DNA of 64,000 nucleotides from Vreelandella glaciei. Lineage in GTDB: Bacteria > Pseudomonadota > Gammaproteobacteria > Pseudomonadales > Halomonadaceae. The stretch is from contig NZ_JACCDE010000003.1 in NCBI RefSeq assembly GCF_013415125.1, forward strand, positions 124,001 to 188,000. The letters run 5' to 3'. Position 1 is the stretch's first letter; the number at the start of each line of letters is the position of its first letter. The notes beneath the pieces are model-generated. The model searched no databases. It worked only from the letters and a program-made list of their open reading frames with translations, and was not told the origin of the DNA. Below are positions 33,662-43,067 of the stretch, one piece after another. The position numbers and the translations under genes were made by a program.

Positions 33662-36328
33662 TTACAGATTAAGCACAATCATGACGGTATCTGCTTCATC
33701 TTTGGTTGACTGGACCACGAAACCAAACTCTTTCGCCATTTCTCGCATGGCATGGTTTTCTCGCAGAACATCGGCAAAGACCTGCTGAAGGCCATTTTCA
33801 CGCGCATAGTCGATCATCTGCTGCATAAGCCGATAGCCAAGCCCGGTGCCCTTCATGTCACTACGCACCATGATCGCAAACTCCGCCTTTTCCTTGTCGG
33901 GATCAGCAGACAAACGGACAACACCCACGATTTCCTGTTTACCTTGTGGCATCGCAATAAACGCCATTTCCCGATCATAATCGATCTGAGTCAGCCGGGC
34001 GGCGAAGGCATGGTCGAACCGCCGGATGGCGGCAAAGAAGCGTAGGCGCACATCATCGGACGTGGAATGACGAAGCATATCCACCAGCGCACCCTCATCT
34101 TCGGGACGAATGGGGCGCAGTGAATAATGCTGGCCAATGCGTGTTTCGATAGTTTGCTCAAGTTGCTGCGGATAGGGTCGGATGGCAAAAGGAGGCCGCC
34201 CTTCACGGTCGGCCCTGACCACGATGCGCGCATCCAAGGCAATCACTCCGGTAGCATCGGCCAGTAGCGGGTTGATATCCAGTTCAACCACGCGATCCAG
34301 ATCGCTGATCAACTGTGACAGTTTAATGAGCGTGAGAGAAATCGCTTCCAAGTCGGCCGCAGGGCGGTCACGGTAGCCGCGCAGCAAACGTGAGATACGT
34401 GTCGCCTGGATCATTTCTTGTGCTAGCAGCGGGTTGAGTGGCGGGAGACCCACCACCCGGTCACCGATTAGCTCTACTGCCGTGCCTCCCTGGCCAAACA
34501 TAATAATCGGCCCGAAAACGCTATCTTCCGCGACACCTAAAATCAGCTCATGCGCCCCAGGGCGACGAATCATCGGCTGCACATTAAAACCATCTAACCG
34601 CGCCTCAGGCGCCACTTGGCGCAGCGTCGCCAGCATATCCTCGGCCGCCTGTGCCACCGCACCGGGCGAGGCCAGGTTCAACTGCACGCCCCCGCTATCA
34701 GACTTATGCGAAATATCACGCGAGAGGATCTTCAGCACGACCGGGAAGCCCAACTGCGTTGCTGCCTCACTCGCCTCTTCAGGTGTATGCACAGCAATGG
34801 CAGGGACGGTTGGAATCCCATAAGCCGACAATATTGCCGAGGCCTCTGGCTCGGTCAGCACGTTGCGCTCATCTTTAAGGACTTGGTCAATAATAGCGTT
34901 CGCGCTGGCTTTATCGATGGTACCGTCAGTGGAAATGGGCGGTGGCGTTTCCATCAACGTTTGCTGGTTTCGCCAGTAGCTGGATAAGTGCCAGAAGGCC
35001 CGGATGGCCTGCTCAGGCGTTTCGTAGGTTGGAATTTTTTGTGCCGCAAACAAATGGCGGGCCTTAGCTGGCGCCCCTTCTCCCAGCCAGCAGGTAAGAA
35101 CGGCCGGACGTTGCGACCCCAGGGTATCAACCACCGCTTGGGCAGCGTCCAGGCTATCTGCGACCGCGGTGGGACAGTTCATAACAAGAATCGCATCCGC
35201 TTCTTTCTCGTTAAGCAAGGCTTCAAGTGCGCTTGTGTAGCGTTCCCCCGGCGCATCGCCGAGGATATCGACCGGATTGGCATGCGACCACGTGGGTGGC
35301 AGCACACTATCCAAACGCGCTAGCGTTGCTTCAGAAAGCTCGGCCAAGCGACCCTGCATCTCGGCCAGCTCATCCACTGCCAGCACACCGATTCCCCCTC
35401 CATTGGTGAGAATAGCTAGCCGGTCGCCTTTAACGTGAATACCGGTGGCCAGGGTGCCTGCGGCTTGAAACAGTTCATCAAGTGTATTGACCCGCAGCAT
35501 ACCTGCGCGCCGAAACGCTGCATCGTAAACGGCATCAGCACCCGCCAGCGCCCCAGTATGTGACAGTGCGGCTTTGGCGCCAGCATCGCTGCGCCCTGCT
35601 TTAACCACCACCACAGGCTTATTACGTGAGGCCTTGCGGGCCGCCGATAGGAATTTGCGTGCCTCGGTAATGGCCTCAACATAAAGCAGAATGGAATGCG
35701 TCTTGGGGTCGAGGGCCAAGTAGTCGAGCATATCGCCGAAATCGACATCGCTCATCGAACCGAGGGACACCACATGCGAAAAGCCGACCCCCCGCGCTGA
35801 CGCCCAATCGAGGATAGAAGTAGCCACCGCGCCTGACTGCGTCACAAAGGCGACATTCCCCTTTTGGGGCATGATATGCGCAAAGCTGGCATTGATTCCC
35901 CGGTGCGGTGCCAAGACCCCCAAGCAATTAGGGCCAACAATGCGCATCAAGTAAGGCTTTGCCGCATCAAGCATCGCCTGTTTGAGCACTTGGCCATCGG
36001 CATGCTCACCTTCACCGAAGCCCGCGGTAATCACCACTGCAGCCCGGCACCCACGCTCCCCAAGCTCGCGAATAAGCCCGGGGACCGTATCTGGTGGCGT
36101 CGCAATAATGGCCAAGTCAGGCGCTAGCGGCAGCTCACTTACCGTGTGGTAGTTGAGAGCCGAGCGGATAGCCCGCTCTCTTGGATTCACGGTCAGGATC
36201 GGCCCTTCGAATCCGGCATCAAACAAGTTACGCGCCAGCACAGCACCTACTGAGCCTGGGCGATTGCTGGCACCAATCAAAGCGATCGTGGTGGGAGAAA
36301 ACAACGCATCTAAATTGCGAATTGACAT
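33662..36328 (-). CDS. pat: ADP-forming acyl-CoA synthetase/GNAT fusion, Pat-type protein acetyltransferase
   Basis: An 888-residue protein, the same size as E. coli PatZ. It has a CoA-binding domain (about 8-100, GASNRPGSVGAVLARNLF), a succinyl-CoA-ligase-like domain (about 150-290, FVTQSGAVATSILDWA), an ATP-grasp domain (about 480-700, PVVLKILSRDISHKSDSGGV), and a C-terminal GNAT domain (about 725-880, GTGLGYRLMQQMIDYA). Pat enzymes acetylate lysines, classically inactivating acetyl-CoA synthetase. It stands alone, converging on narK. Confidence 0.93.
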   Translation of the reverse strand: MSIRNLDALFSPTTIALIGASNRPGSVGAVLARNLFDAGFEGPILTVNPRERAIRSALNYHTVSELPLAPDLAIIATPPDTVPGLIRELGERGCRAAVVITAGFGEGEHADGQVLKQAMLDAAKPYLMRIVGPNCLGVLAPHRGINASFAHIMPQKGNVAFVTQSGAVATSILDWASARGVGFSHVVSLGSMSDVDFGDMLDYLALDPKTHSILLYVEAITEARKFLSAARKASRNKPVVVVKAGRSDAGAKAALSHTGALAGADAVYDAAFRRAGMLRVNTLDELFQAAGTLATGIHVKGDRLAILTNGGGIGVLAVDELAEMQGRLAELSEATLARLDSVLPPTWSHANPVDILGDAPGERYTSALEALLNEKEADAILVMNCPTAVADSLDAAQAVVDTLGSQRPAVLTCWLGEGAPAKARHLFAAQKIPTYETPEQAIRAFWHLSSYWRNQQTLMETPPPISTDGTIDKASANAIIDQVLKDERNVLTEPEASAILSAYGIPTVPAIAVHTPEEASEAATQLGFPVVLKILSRDISHKSDSGGVQLNLASPGAVAQAAEDMLATLRQVAPEARLDGFNVQPMIRRPGAHELILGVAEDSVFGPIIMFGQGGTAVELIGDRVVGLPPLNPLLAQEMIQATRISRLLRGYRDRPAADLEAISLTLIKLSQLISDLDRVVELDINPLLADATGVIALDARIVVRADREGRPPFAIRPYPQQLEQTIETRIGQHYSLRPIRPEDEGALVDMLRHSTSDDVRLRFFAAIRRFDHAFAARLTQIDYDREMAFIAMPQGKQEIVGVVRLSADPDKEKAEFAIMVRSDMKGTGLGYRLMQQMIDYARENGLQQVFADVLRENHAMREMAKEFGFVVQSTKDEADTVMIVLNL

Positions 36329-36626
36329 TAAACATCTCCGTCTAGCAATGGCAGGTCAGCGCGGTATGCTGCGCGTTCATCAACGTTAGTTAAGGAAGAA
36401 ATATTACAGCTAAATCGCCGTTCTCACGCCTTGCATCGAAAAAACATCAAGACGACTATCTAATAAAGTATACCGAGATGGCTACATAAAATTTAACTTG
36501 AAATTATTTAAACGAACCATGATGACCGTCAAGTCATCGTGTATCGCGTAAGGCAGCTAGGCCAAGGACATTTATACTGTTTTAACTTCACAGAAGGTTT
36601 AACTTCACAGGAGAAACCAAGACAAT

Positions 36627-37591
36627 GGTAATCCCCCTATTTTCAGAGGGTTTCAAAAGTAGAGTTCAGGCCATGCCGATAACTTACCGCTGATATATTC
36701 TGGCCCGTAGTGACAACGAATAGAGTGTGGTTTACCACGCCATTCAATGATCTGGTCTAGCGCCCGGATAACTCGTTCAGTGGGCAACGAGATGTCTACT
36801 TCGATACCAAGACCTTCTCGGTTAAAGTCGTCGGTCACATTCAGTAGGCGGTAGCGACGACCATCGCTCAGTTGGTCATGCATAAAATCCATAGGCCAGC
36901 TGTCATTAATCGTTTCGGGCACCTTTAAAGGCTCAGGCTTCTCGCGGATTAACCGTTTCTTCGGTTTGTTCCGAAGATTCAGCTCCAGCTCGCGGTAAAT
37001 TCGGTAGACCCGCTTATGGTTCCAACGAAAGCCTTTCACATGACGCAGGTGCAGGAAGCACAAGCCAAAGCCCCAGTTTCTCTGGTTATGCGTCAGCGTG
37101 ATCAACCAGTCGGCGATTTGATCGTTCTCGCCGCTGAGCTTCGCTTGGTATCGATAGCAACTTTCACTGAGGCTAAACATCCAGCAGGACAGGCGGATGC
37201 TGACGTGCTTTTCCATGACGGCTTTCTGCGCCATCTCACGGCGACGAGACGGCTTCACCACTTTTTTCGATCGCTTCCTTGAGGATATCCGCTTTCAATC
37301 GTTCCTCGGCATACATTTTCTTGAGCCGTCGGTTTTCATCCTCTAGCTCTTTCAGCCGTGCCACCATGGACGCATCCATACCGCCGAATTTAGCTCGCCA
37401 CTTAATAGAAGGTCGCGCTGCTCATACCGTGTTTACGGCATAGCTCCGGAACCGGGGCACCGCCTTCGGCTTGCTTAAGGATCGACAGTATTTGGCTGTC
37501 TGAAAAACGTGATTTTTTTATGCAGAATCTCCCTTCGTTTAGCTTACGGAACATTCTACTTCTGAGCACCCTGGTTTTTCGGGGGATTACC
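36627..37591 (-). mobile_element. Decayed IS3-family insertion sequence
   Basis: A 965-bp element bounded by inverted ends: GGTAATCCCCC at 36627-36637 and its exact complement at 37581-37591, with further similarity about 30 bp inward. IS3 elements usually run 1.2-1.3 kb; here the 3' part of orfB, including the catalytic Glu region, is missing, and orfA is damaged. No direct repeat of the flanks is visible. It can no longer transpose by itself but its ends might still be recognised by a related transposase. Confidence 0.85.
36653..37521 (-). pseudogene. Broken IS3-family transposase (orfA and orfB)
   Basis: orfA (37521 down to about 37262) reads KKSRFSDSQILSILKQAEGG and KHGMSSATFY, but its start codon is ATA and an extra T after the TFY codons shifts the frame before the WRAKFGGMDASM leucine-zipper region. 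orfB (36653-37261) keeps the rve domain through [21 protein letters not shown]. The second catalytic motif reads [10 protein letters not shown] where RCDNGPEYIS is expected, so Asp is His, and the frame stops soon after, losing the Glu. Several independent defects indicate an old copy. Confidence 0.88.
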
Positions 37592-37747
37592 TTGCTACAT
37601 AGCTATAAACTATTAATAATAATGAGATTATCATTATCACGTGTGAGAGGACAGAGCTAATACTCCATTAAGACGCTGATGCAATCCTAATTTCATTCGA
37701 ACGACTTAAACAACGTGCATTTGCCTTATTAACATCTGGAGCCTACG

Positions 37748-37763
37748 ATGGGAACGGTCCCAT
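37748..37763. promoter_or_regulatory. Candidate LacI-family operator
   Basis: ATGGGAACGGTCCCAT is a 16-bp palindrome with one mismatched pair and the central CG step usual for LacI-family operators. It lies 13 bp before the start codon of the PtxS-like regulator gene, suggesting autoregulation of this gene and its downstream operon. Confidence 0.6.
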
Positions 37764-37776
37764 AAGTAGAGATAAA

Positions 37777-38799
37777 ATGACAACACCTACTCATCAACAC
37801 GCGACAATCCTTGAGGTTGCACGCGAGGCAGGGGCTTCCAAGACCAGCGTTTCCCGCTACTTCAGTGGAGAACGTGAGCGGCTATCTCCGAACCTGCAGA
37901 CGAGCATCGCCGCCGCGGCCCAGCGCCTAGGCTACCACCCCAACCGGATGGCCAGTGGCCTCAAGGGTGGTCGCTCGCGGATCATAGGCATGCTTGTGGC
38001 AGACATTCGGAACCCGTTCTCGGTGGCAGTGATGCACGGTGTGGAACAAGCCTGCCGCGAGCGCGGCCTCTCACTGATGGTCTGCAACACCGACAATGAC
38101 TCGGCACTAGAGCGCGAACATCTCGCCCTACTCACCTCTTACCGAGTAGAGGGTCTGGTAATGAACGCTGTCGGCAGCCTGGACCGCGAACTGCAGGCGC
38201 TGGTTGAACAGGGCACCCCTCTAGTCCTCCTTGAGCGAGAGTTGAGCCAGGTAGAGGCTGAAGTGGTGGGCCTAGACAACGCTCGTGCGCTCGACTTAGC
38301 CCTAGACCACCTCCAAGCCAGGGGTTATGGAGAACTGCTCTACCTGAGCGAACCCCCGGGCCTGGCCAGTCCACGCCAGGCACGCCTTACTCGCTTCCAG
38401 CAAGGGGTCGCTGCGCGCGCCCTGGCCGGTGAGGTTCATTGCCAGACACTCGGCGAGACTGAGTCTCTGAACCGTGCTATCGGCAACTTTTTGGCACGTC
38501 CCGGCACGCTACCCAAGGCGCTGCTCTGTGCCAACGGCAACGCCACCCTGGCCGCTACCCGGGCACTACATTCCCTAGGCGCCCGACTTGGCGAGACTGG
38601 GCTGCTGGGCATCGACGAGCTCGACTGGTGCGAACTCGTTGGCCCCGGCATCACCACGCTGGCCCAGCCCACCGAGGCGATCGGTCGTGCTGCAGTCGAG
38701 TGCCTAATGCGTCGCCGTGACACCGGTGGCCGCACCATGCCAGCACGCCGCGTACATTTTCAGGCCAGTCTGATTCCACGTGGCTCTACCTGCCGCTAA
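37777..38799 (+). CDS. LacI-family regulator, PtxS-like
   Basis: A 340-residue LacI/GalR repressor. The helix-turn-helix occupies about 10-35 (ILEVAREAGASKTSVSRYFSG), a hinge helix follows (NRMASGLKGGRS), and a periplasmic-binding-like core spans about 68-335. Its neighbour gene order (epimerase-like kguE, PfkB kinase, 2-ketoacid reductase) matches the 2-ketogluconate operon controlled by PtxS in Pseudomonas, so 2-ketogluconate is the likely effector. A palindromic operator sits just upstream of the ATG. Confidence 0.88.
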   Translation: MTTPTHQHATILEVAREAGASKTSVSRYFSGERERLSPNLQTSIAAAAQRLGYHPNRMASGLKGGRSRIIGMLVADIRNPFSVAVMHGVEQACRERGLSLMVCNTDNDSALEREHLALLTSYRVEGLVMNAVGSLDRELQALVEQGTPLVLLERELSQVEAEVVGLDNARALDLALDHLQARGYGELLYLSEPPGLASPRQARLTRFQQGVAARALAGEVHCQTLGETESLNRAIGNFLARPGTLPKALLCANGNATLAATRALHSLGARLGETGLLGIDELDWCELVGPGITTLAQPTEAIGRAAVECLMRRRDTGGRTMPARRVHFQASLIPRGSTCR

Positions 38800-38820
38800 T
38801 CCACTCATTCAGGACTCCTC

Positions 38821-39633
38821 ATGTCCCTTCAATTTTCTCGCTCTCGAATGGTATCGTTCCCACTGTTGCTTTCTGGCACTACAGATTCACCCGCCACCCT
38901 GGTCGCCACCTCTGCCTATGGCCACGAGGCCATCGCTGCCCACGGCCATACCGCAGTGCTGTCGTGGCTCGCCGCGGCTGGCGCCGACGGCGTAGAGATC
39001 CGCCGTGAGCTGCTGCCGCCTGACTTCGCGGACTTCATCGGCCTAGGTCAGGCCTGCGCCGACCTAGGCCTTGCCATCGTTTACTCCGCACCCGAAAGGC
39101 TCTGGGAGGTCGACCGGTTCGCTACGTGTCTGGATAAGCAACTGATCGAGGCCACCGAACTTGGCGCGGGCGCGGTCAAAATCCCCATGGGCCACTACCC
39201 CGGTGGGAGTCAGGTCGATTGGGCAGCGCTGCGGGAACGCCTCGCGGCCGCCCCGCCGCTACTGATAGAAAATGACCAGACCCTCGAAGGCGGCACGTTG
39301 GAACCCTTGTCCGCCTGCTTGGAAGACGCCGCTTCAGCGGGCTGCCCGCTAGGCATGACCTTTGATATTGGCAACTGGCACTGGACTGGCAATGACCCGT
39401 TGGCCGCGGCGCAGCGCCTGGGGCCTTTCGTGCGCTATCTACACTGCAAGGGAGTCGTGTCCGATCAAGGACACCTCAGAGCTAGCGTGCCCGACGATGG
39501 TGAACTCGCTGCTTGGCATACGTTGCTAGCCCACTTACCAACTCAAGTCCCCCGCGCTATCGAATACCCCTTACAGGGTCAGGATTTGACGACCATTACC
39601 GCTAAACAATTGTCGCGACTGCGCCACCTCTAA
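38821..39633 (+). CDS. Sugar phosphate isomerase/epimerase family protein, KguE-like
   Basis: A 270-residue TIM-barrel protein of the xylose-isomerase-like (AP_endonuc_2) group. Candidate metal and substrate residues are seen in GVEIRREL, LLIENDQT, MTFDIGNWHW and YLHCKG, the Glu-Asp-His pattern of the family. In Pseudomonas the equivalent kguE is the first gene of the 2-ketogluconate operon, though its precise reaction is unproven. It lies 21 bp after the LacI gene and 28 bp before the kinase remnant. Confidence 0.8.
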   Translation: MSLQFSRSRMVSFPLLLSGTTDSPATLVATSAYGHEAIAAHGHTAVLSWLAAAGADGVEIRRELLPPDFADFIGLGQACADLGLAIVYSAPERLWEVDRFATCLDKQLIEATELGAGAVKIPMGHYPGGSQVDWAALRERLAAAPPLLIENDQTLEGGTLEPLSACLEDAASAGCPLGMTFDIGNWHWTGNDPLAAAQRLGPFVRYLHCKGVVSDQGHLRASVPDDGELAAWHTLLAHLPTQVPRAIEYPLQGQDLTTITAKQLSRLRHL

Positions 39634-39661
39634 CTTTCCACCCACGACACAGGAGATCGTC

Positions 39662-40087
39662 ATGATTCGACCTTATGCCGCTCCCGAAATTCTTGCTTTC
39701 GGCGAGGCAATGACAATGCTCGTCGCCGAAGCGCCCGGTAAGCTGGCCAACGTCGAATACTTTCAGCGTCGCATTGCAGGCGCCGACACCAACGTGGCCA
39801 TCGGCCTAGCCCGCCTAGGCTTTCATGTGGGCTGGTTGAGCCGGGTCGGCGACGATGGCTTTGGGCCTTTCATTCGCCAAGCCCTGGAGGCCGAGGGGCT
39901 CGACTGCCGCCATCTGCGCACCGACCCCGAACACCCCACAGGCCTTGTCTTCAAGGAGCTTGCCCAAGGCGGTGCAGATCCTCACGTGGAATACTATCGC
40001 CGTGGCAGTGCCGCCAGCCACTTGGCACCGACGGACGCCGACAGCGCTCTCATCGAGCGCCCGCGAGCTCGCCGAGACCATGCTTGA
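39662..40087 (+). pseudogene. kguK: Truncated PfkB-family 2-ketogluconate kinase remnant
   Basis: The first about 133 residues are an intact PfkB N-terminus (GEAMTMLVAEAPGKLANVEYF, then the GG-like AGADTNVAIGLARLG and YYRRGSAASHLAPTDAD). After the codons for ALIER, about 20 codons seem lost and the family sequence resumes in another frame as RELAETMLDRAQDAD (about 40062-40100). It then stops matching. The whole ATP-binding C-terminal half, with the catalytic GAGD motif, is absent. The reading frame ends at 40087. The kinase cannot be functional. Confidence 0.85.
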
Positions 40088-40099
40088 TCGGGCCCAAGA

Positions 40100-40764
40100 C
40101 GCTGATCATGGCCACCGCCCGCCGGGTTGTGGAACTGGCCGACTTTGTCAGGCGCGGCGACTGGCAGAAGAGTATCGGACCTGAGCACTTCGGCAGCGAC
40201 GTACACGGCAAGACTCTCGGCCTCGTGGGCTTTGGGCGCATCGGCGCAGCTGTGGCCCGGCGCGGCGCATTGGGCTTCGGTATGCAGGTGCGCTACGCCA
40301 TGGCCTCGCCCAAGCCAGCCCTGGAAGAAGAGTTGGGCGCCGAACGCCGTACACTTGACGAGTTGCTCACCGAGTCCGATTTCGTATGCGTTACTGTCCC
40401 ACTCTCCGACACCACCCATCATCTAATCGGCGCTCATGAGCTCAGCCGTATGAAGTCTTCGGCGATTCTGATCAATATTGCCCGTGGCCCAGTAGTGGAT
40501 GAGGCAGCGCTGATTGAGGCGCTGGAGGAAGGACGCATCTGCGCCGCTGGCCTCGACGTCTACACTCGGGAACCGCTGTCGCAGGAGTCACCTCTACCTC
40601 ACATGAACAATGTGGTAGCGCTGCCGCACATCGGCTCGGCGACCCACGAAACCCGCGACGCCATGGCTCAACGGGCGGTTGACAACCTCACCTTGGCACT
40701 ATCCGGCAGCCGACCTATTAGCCTAGTCAACGAAGAGGCCTGGGAGGCGCGCCGGGGTGCTTAA
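40100..40764 (+). pseudogene. kguD: N-terminally deleted 2-ketogluconate(-6-phosphate) reductase remnant
   Basis: About 220 C-terminal residues of a D-2-hydroxyacid dehydrogenase in a third frame, beginning LIMATARRVVELADFVRRG. The NAD domain is intact: GLVGFGRIGAAVARR, then INIARGPVVDEAALIEAL and the catalytic His in LPHIGSATHETR. The N-terminal substrate-domain half is missing because a deletion joins it to the kguK remnant. An ATG at 40084 could still allow a 226-residue product, but it would lack much of the catalytic domain. Confidence 0.82.
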
Positions 40765-40817
40765 TTGGGCACTCTTAGACTAAAGACGATTGGTAGAAGC
40801 TCATCATCTCAGCTAAC

Positions 40818-40835
40818 TTTTAGATCAATCTAAAA
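40818..40835. promoter_or_regulatory. Perfect 18-bp palindrome, candidate operator for the second LacI regulator
   Basis: TTTTAGAT-CA-ATCTAAAA lies 22 bp before the start codon of the LacI-family gene at 40857. Both arms are perfect. Position suggests autoregulation. Confidence 0.5.
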
Positions 40836-40856
40836 ACAACTATACAGGTAGCTACC

Positions 40857-41948
40857 ATGCACCTTGATGCCTTACCCCATCAGAACCAGCGCGATACTGC
40901 TAGTGTGACTCTGAAGGATATCGCCGCCCACGCTGGGGTATCCCGCTCTACGGTGTCATTGGTATTGCGCGAGAGCCCATTGGTCGCCGAGCAAACCCGT
41001 CTAAAAGTGCAGCATTCCATCAAAGCGCTGGGCTATGTCTATAACCGCGGCGCTGCCGCCCTGCGCGGCAGCCGCACTTCGACACTTGGAGTGGTAGTTT
41101 ACGACATCGCCAATCCCTTCTTTGGCGCTATGGTGGCGGGTATTGATGCCGCACTGAACCGCGAAGGCTATGTCTCTTTTTTGGCCAACAGCGAGGATTC
41201 ACCAGCGCGCCAACAGCGCTTTTTGGAGCGCATGCGCGAACACAGCGTCGACGGCATCCTGTTATGCCCAGCGGAGGGCACCGACCCAGGATTGATCGAC
41301 ACTCTCGACAATTGGGGCATGGCCTGCGTGCAGGTACTACGCCACGTGGCCGAGCCGCCCTTCGACTATGCTGGCGCCAACTTTCACCAAGGGGTTTGCC
41401 AAGCCATGGATCACCTTGTGAGACTGGGCCATCAACGCATCGCCTTCCTTGGCGGTCACAGCGAGCACTCGGCGACCCGCGAGCGTTGGCAAGGCTACCG
41501 GGAATCATTAGAACACCATCAGCTCACCTACCAGCGCCTGCTGCGCTCCACCGTGACTCGCCGCGATGGCGTCGACATGATTACGCAGCTAATGGCTGAA
41601 TCGCCAGCGCCCACAGCGGTCGTTTGCCACAACGACATGGTGGCCTTCGGTGCCATGCTTGGCCTGAAGCGCCTAGGGTTAGTGCCAGGCGTCGACTGCG
41701 CGGTGATCGGCACGGATGACGTCGAAGAAGCCAGCCTGAGCGAACCGTCACTGACCAGCATCGCCACCCATCCTTATGCAATCGGCGAAGAGGCGGCACG
41801 CTTAGCGCTGCGACGCATCGCCAACCCGGAAGGCGCACGGGAGCAAGTGGTATTAGCGCCCCGACTGCAGATTCGCGACTCCTGCGGGGCCGCCAGGCCT
41901 ACGTCAGACTCAACCCTGCCCAACCGTGCTGCTGGGACTCACGCCTAG
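40857..41948 (+). CDS. LacI-family transcriptional regulator
   Basis: A 363-residue LacI/GalR repressor with helix-turn-helix at about 18-45 (VTLKDIAAHAGVSRSTVSLVL), hinge (YNRGAAALRGSRT), and core to about 340 (VVYDIANPFFGAMVAGID; VGTD-like GTDDVEEASLSEPSLTSIATHPY). It has a short N-terminal extension of about 16 residues and a Pro/Thr-rich tail. It directly precedes a DctPQM transporter, whose expression it probably controls. Confidence 0.88.
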   Translation: MHLDALPHQNQRDTASVTLKDIAAHAGVSRSTVSLVLRESPLVAEQTRLKVQHSIKALGYVYNRGAAALRGSRTSTLGVVVYDIANPFFGAMVAGIDAALNREGYVSFLANSEDSPARQQRFLERMREHSVDGILLCPAEGTDPGLIDTLDNWGMACVQVLRHVAEPPFDYAGANFHQGVCQAMDHLVRLGHQRIAFLGGHSEHSATRERWQGYRESLEHHQLTYQRLLRSTVTRRDGVDMITQLMAESPAPTAVVCHNDMVAFGAMLGLKRLGLVPGVDCAVIGTDDVEEASLSEPSLTSIATHPYAIGEEAARLALRRIANPEGAREQVVLAPRLQIRDSCGAARPTSDSTLPNRAAGTHA

Positions 41949-41973
41949 CGTTCTGTCCCATGCTGCAACTCAA

Positions 41974-41990
41974 CGCCGCTCAAAGCGGCG
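41974..41990. terminator. Stem-loop between the LacI gene and dctP
   Basis: CGCCGCT-CAA-AGCGGCG is a perfect 7-bp stem with a 3-base loop, followed by ATAACAAAAA. It could terminate the regulator transcript or protect the dctP message end. Confidence 0.45.
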
Positions 41991-42009
41991 ATAACAAAAA
42001 GGTAGAATT

Positions 42010-43017
42010 ATGACTAAGAAATGGATCGATCTAAAAAACACCTCAACTCGTGGATTGTTAGGCTCCGCCCTGCTGGCGACGGCCGCTCTAGGGTTCGCTG
42101 GCACGGCCCAGGCCTTAGATCTTCACTTCGGCCACGGCGGTACCGAAGACACCGCTTACCAATTGGGCGCCGAGCGCTTCAAAGAGCTGCTTGCCGAGGC
42201 CAGCGATGGCGAGATGGGCGTCCAGATCATGGGGAATTCAGTGCTCGGCCACGAGACTGAAATGTTTGAACAGCAGATGGCTGGCGCACTGGACGTGTCG
42301 ATCATCAACCCCGGCCTGATCACCGACTTTTCTCCCACCGCCAACGTTTTCTCGATTCCTTTTTTGTATCGTGATGAAGATCATTGGAGCCAGGTGCTTG
42401 ACGGCGAAGTGGGCCGCGCAATTGCTGACCAGATCACTGCGGAAACCGACGTGCGCGTATTGGCTTTCTACGGTGGCGGCAAGCGCCAGGTCGTTAGCAC
42501 CGAGCCGTTGGAGAGCCTTGATGATCTCGAAGGCTTAAAGATCCGCACGAACCCCACCCAACCACTGATCACTGCTTGGGAGGCACTCGGCGCGGACCCC
42601 ACCGTCATGCAGTGGAGCGAGATCTACACCGGGTTGCAACTGGGCGCCATTGACGGACTGCTCAATGAAGCAGAGTGGATTCACCGCATGCGCTTTCACG
42701 AAGTTGCCCCACACATCGGCCTCTCCGAGCACGATATTACGGTGCGACTGCTGACACTCTCTCAGGCAACCTGGGATCGTCTCGACGAATCCCAGCAAGA
42801 GCAGGTTATGAAGGCTGCCACCGAATCCGCTAGCTACGCTCGCAGCGTGCAACTAGAACAAGATGCCGAAGCGCTCGACCTGCTGGTTGAAGAGTGTGCC
42901 ACCCTGCACGAAATGGATCGCGAGAAAATGATGGAAGCCGTCGCGGGACCGCTAGAGAGCGTGATCGCCGACATGGGACTGACCGAGTACCACCAGATGA
43001 TCATCAACGCGGAATAA
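42010..43017 (+). CDS. TRAP transporter substrate-binding protein DctP
   Basis: A 335-residue periplasmic protein. A signal peptide of about 35 residues ends at the A-Q-A-L sequence. The DctP core shows the family's conserved Arg in GLKIRTNPTQPLITAWEALGA, which contacts the ligand carboxylate, and MQWSEIYTGLQLGAIDG. It captures an organic acid, by context a sugar acid, and passes it to DctQM. A strong stem-loop separates it from dctQ, a common way to keep binding protein in excess over membrane subunits. Confidence 0.92.
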   Translation: MTKKWIDLKNTSTRGLLGSALLATAALGFAGTAQALDLHFGHGGTEDTAYQLGAERFKELLAEASDGEMGVQIMGNSVLGHETEMFEQQMAGALDVSIINPGLITDFSPTANVFSIPFLYRDEDHWSQVLDGEVGRAIADQITAETDVRVLAFYGGGKRQVVSTEPLESLDDLEGLKIRTNPTQPLITAWEALGADPTVMQWSEIYTGLQLGAIDGLLNEAEWIHRMRFHEVAPHIGLSEHDITVRLLTLSQATWDRLDESQQEQVMKAATESASYARSVQLEQDAEALDLLVEECATLHEMDREKMMEAVAGPLESVIADMGLTEYHQMIINAE

Positions 43018-43024
43018 CCCACCC

Positions 43025-43045
43025 GGCGCCGGCCTGGCCGGCGCC
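43025..43045. repeat. Perfect inverted repeat between dctP and dctQ
   Basis: GGCGCCGGCC-T-GGCCGGCGCC is a 10-bp perfect GC-only stem 7 bp after the dctP stop codon. It has no T-run. Hairpins here often slow 3' decay of the binding-protein message and give differential expression. Confidence 0.75.
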
Positions 43046-43067
43046 TCGCTTGCCATAGGTAATCACC

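Noticed and set aside
36581..36610. Direct repeat TTTAACTTCACAG as IS target duplication
   Set aside because: Both copies lie on the same side of the element, 17 bp apart, so they are not flanking target repeats.
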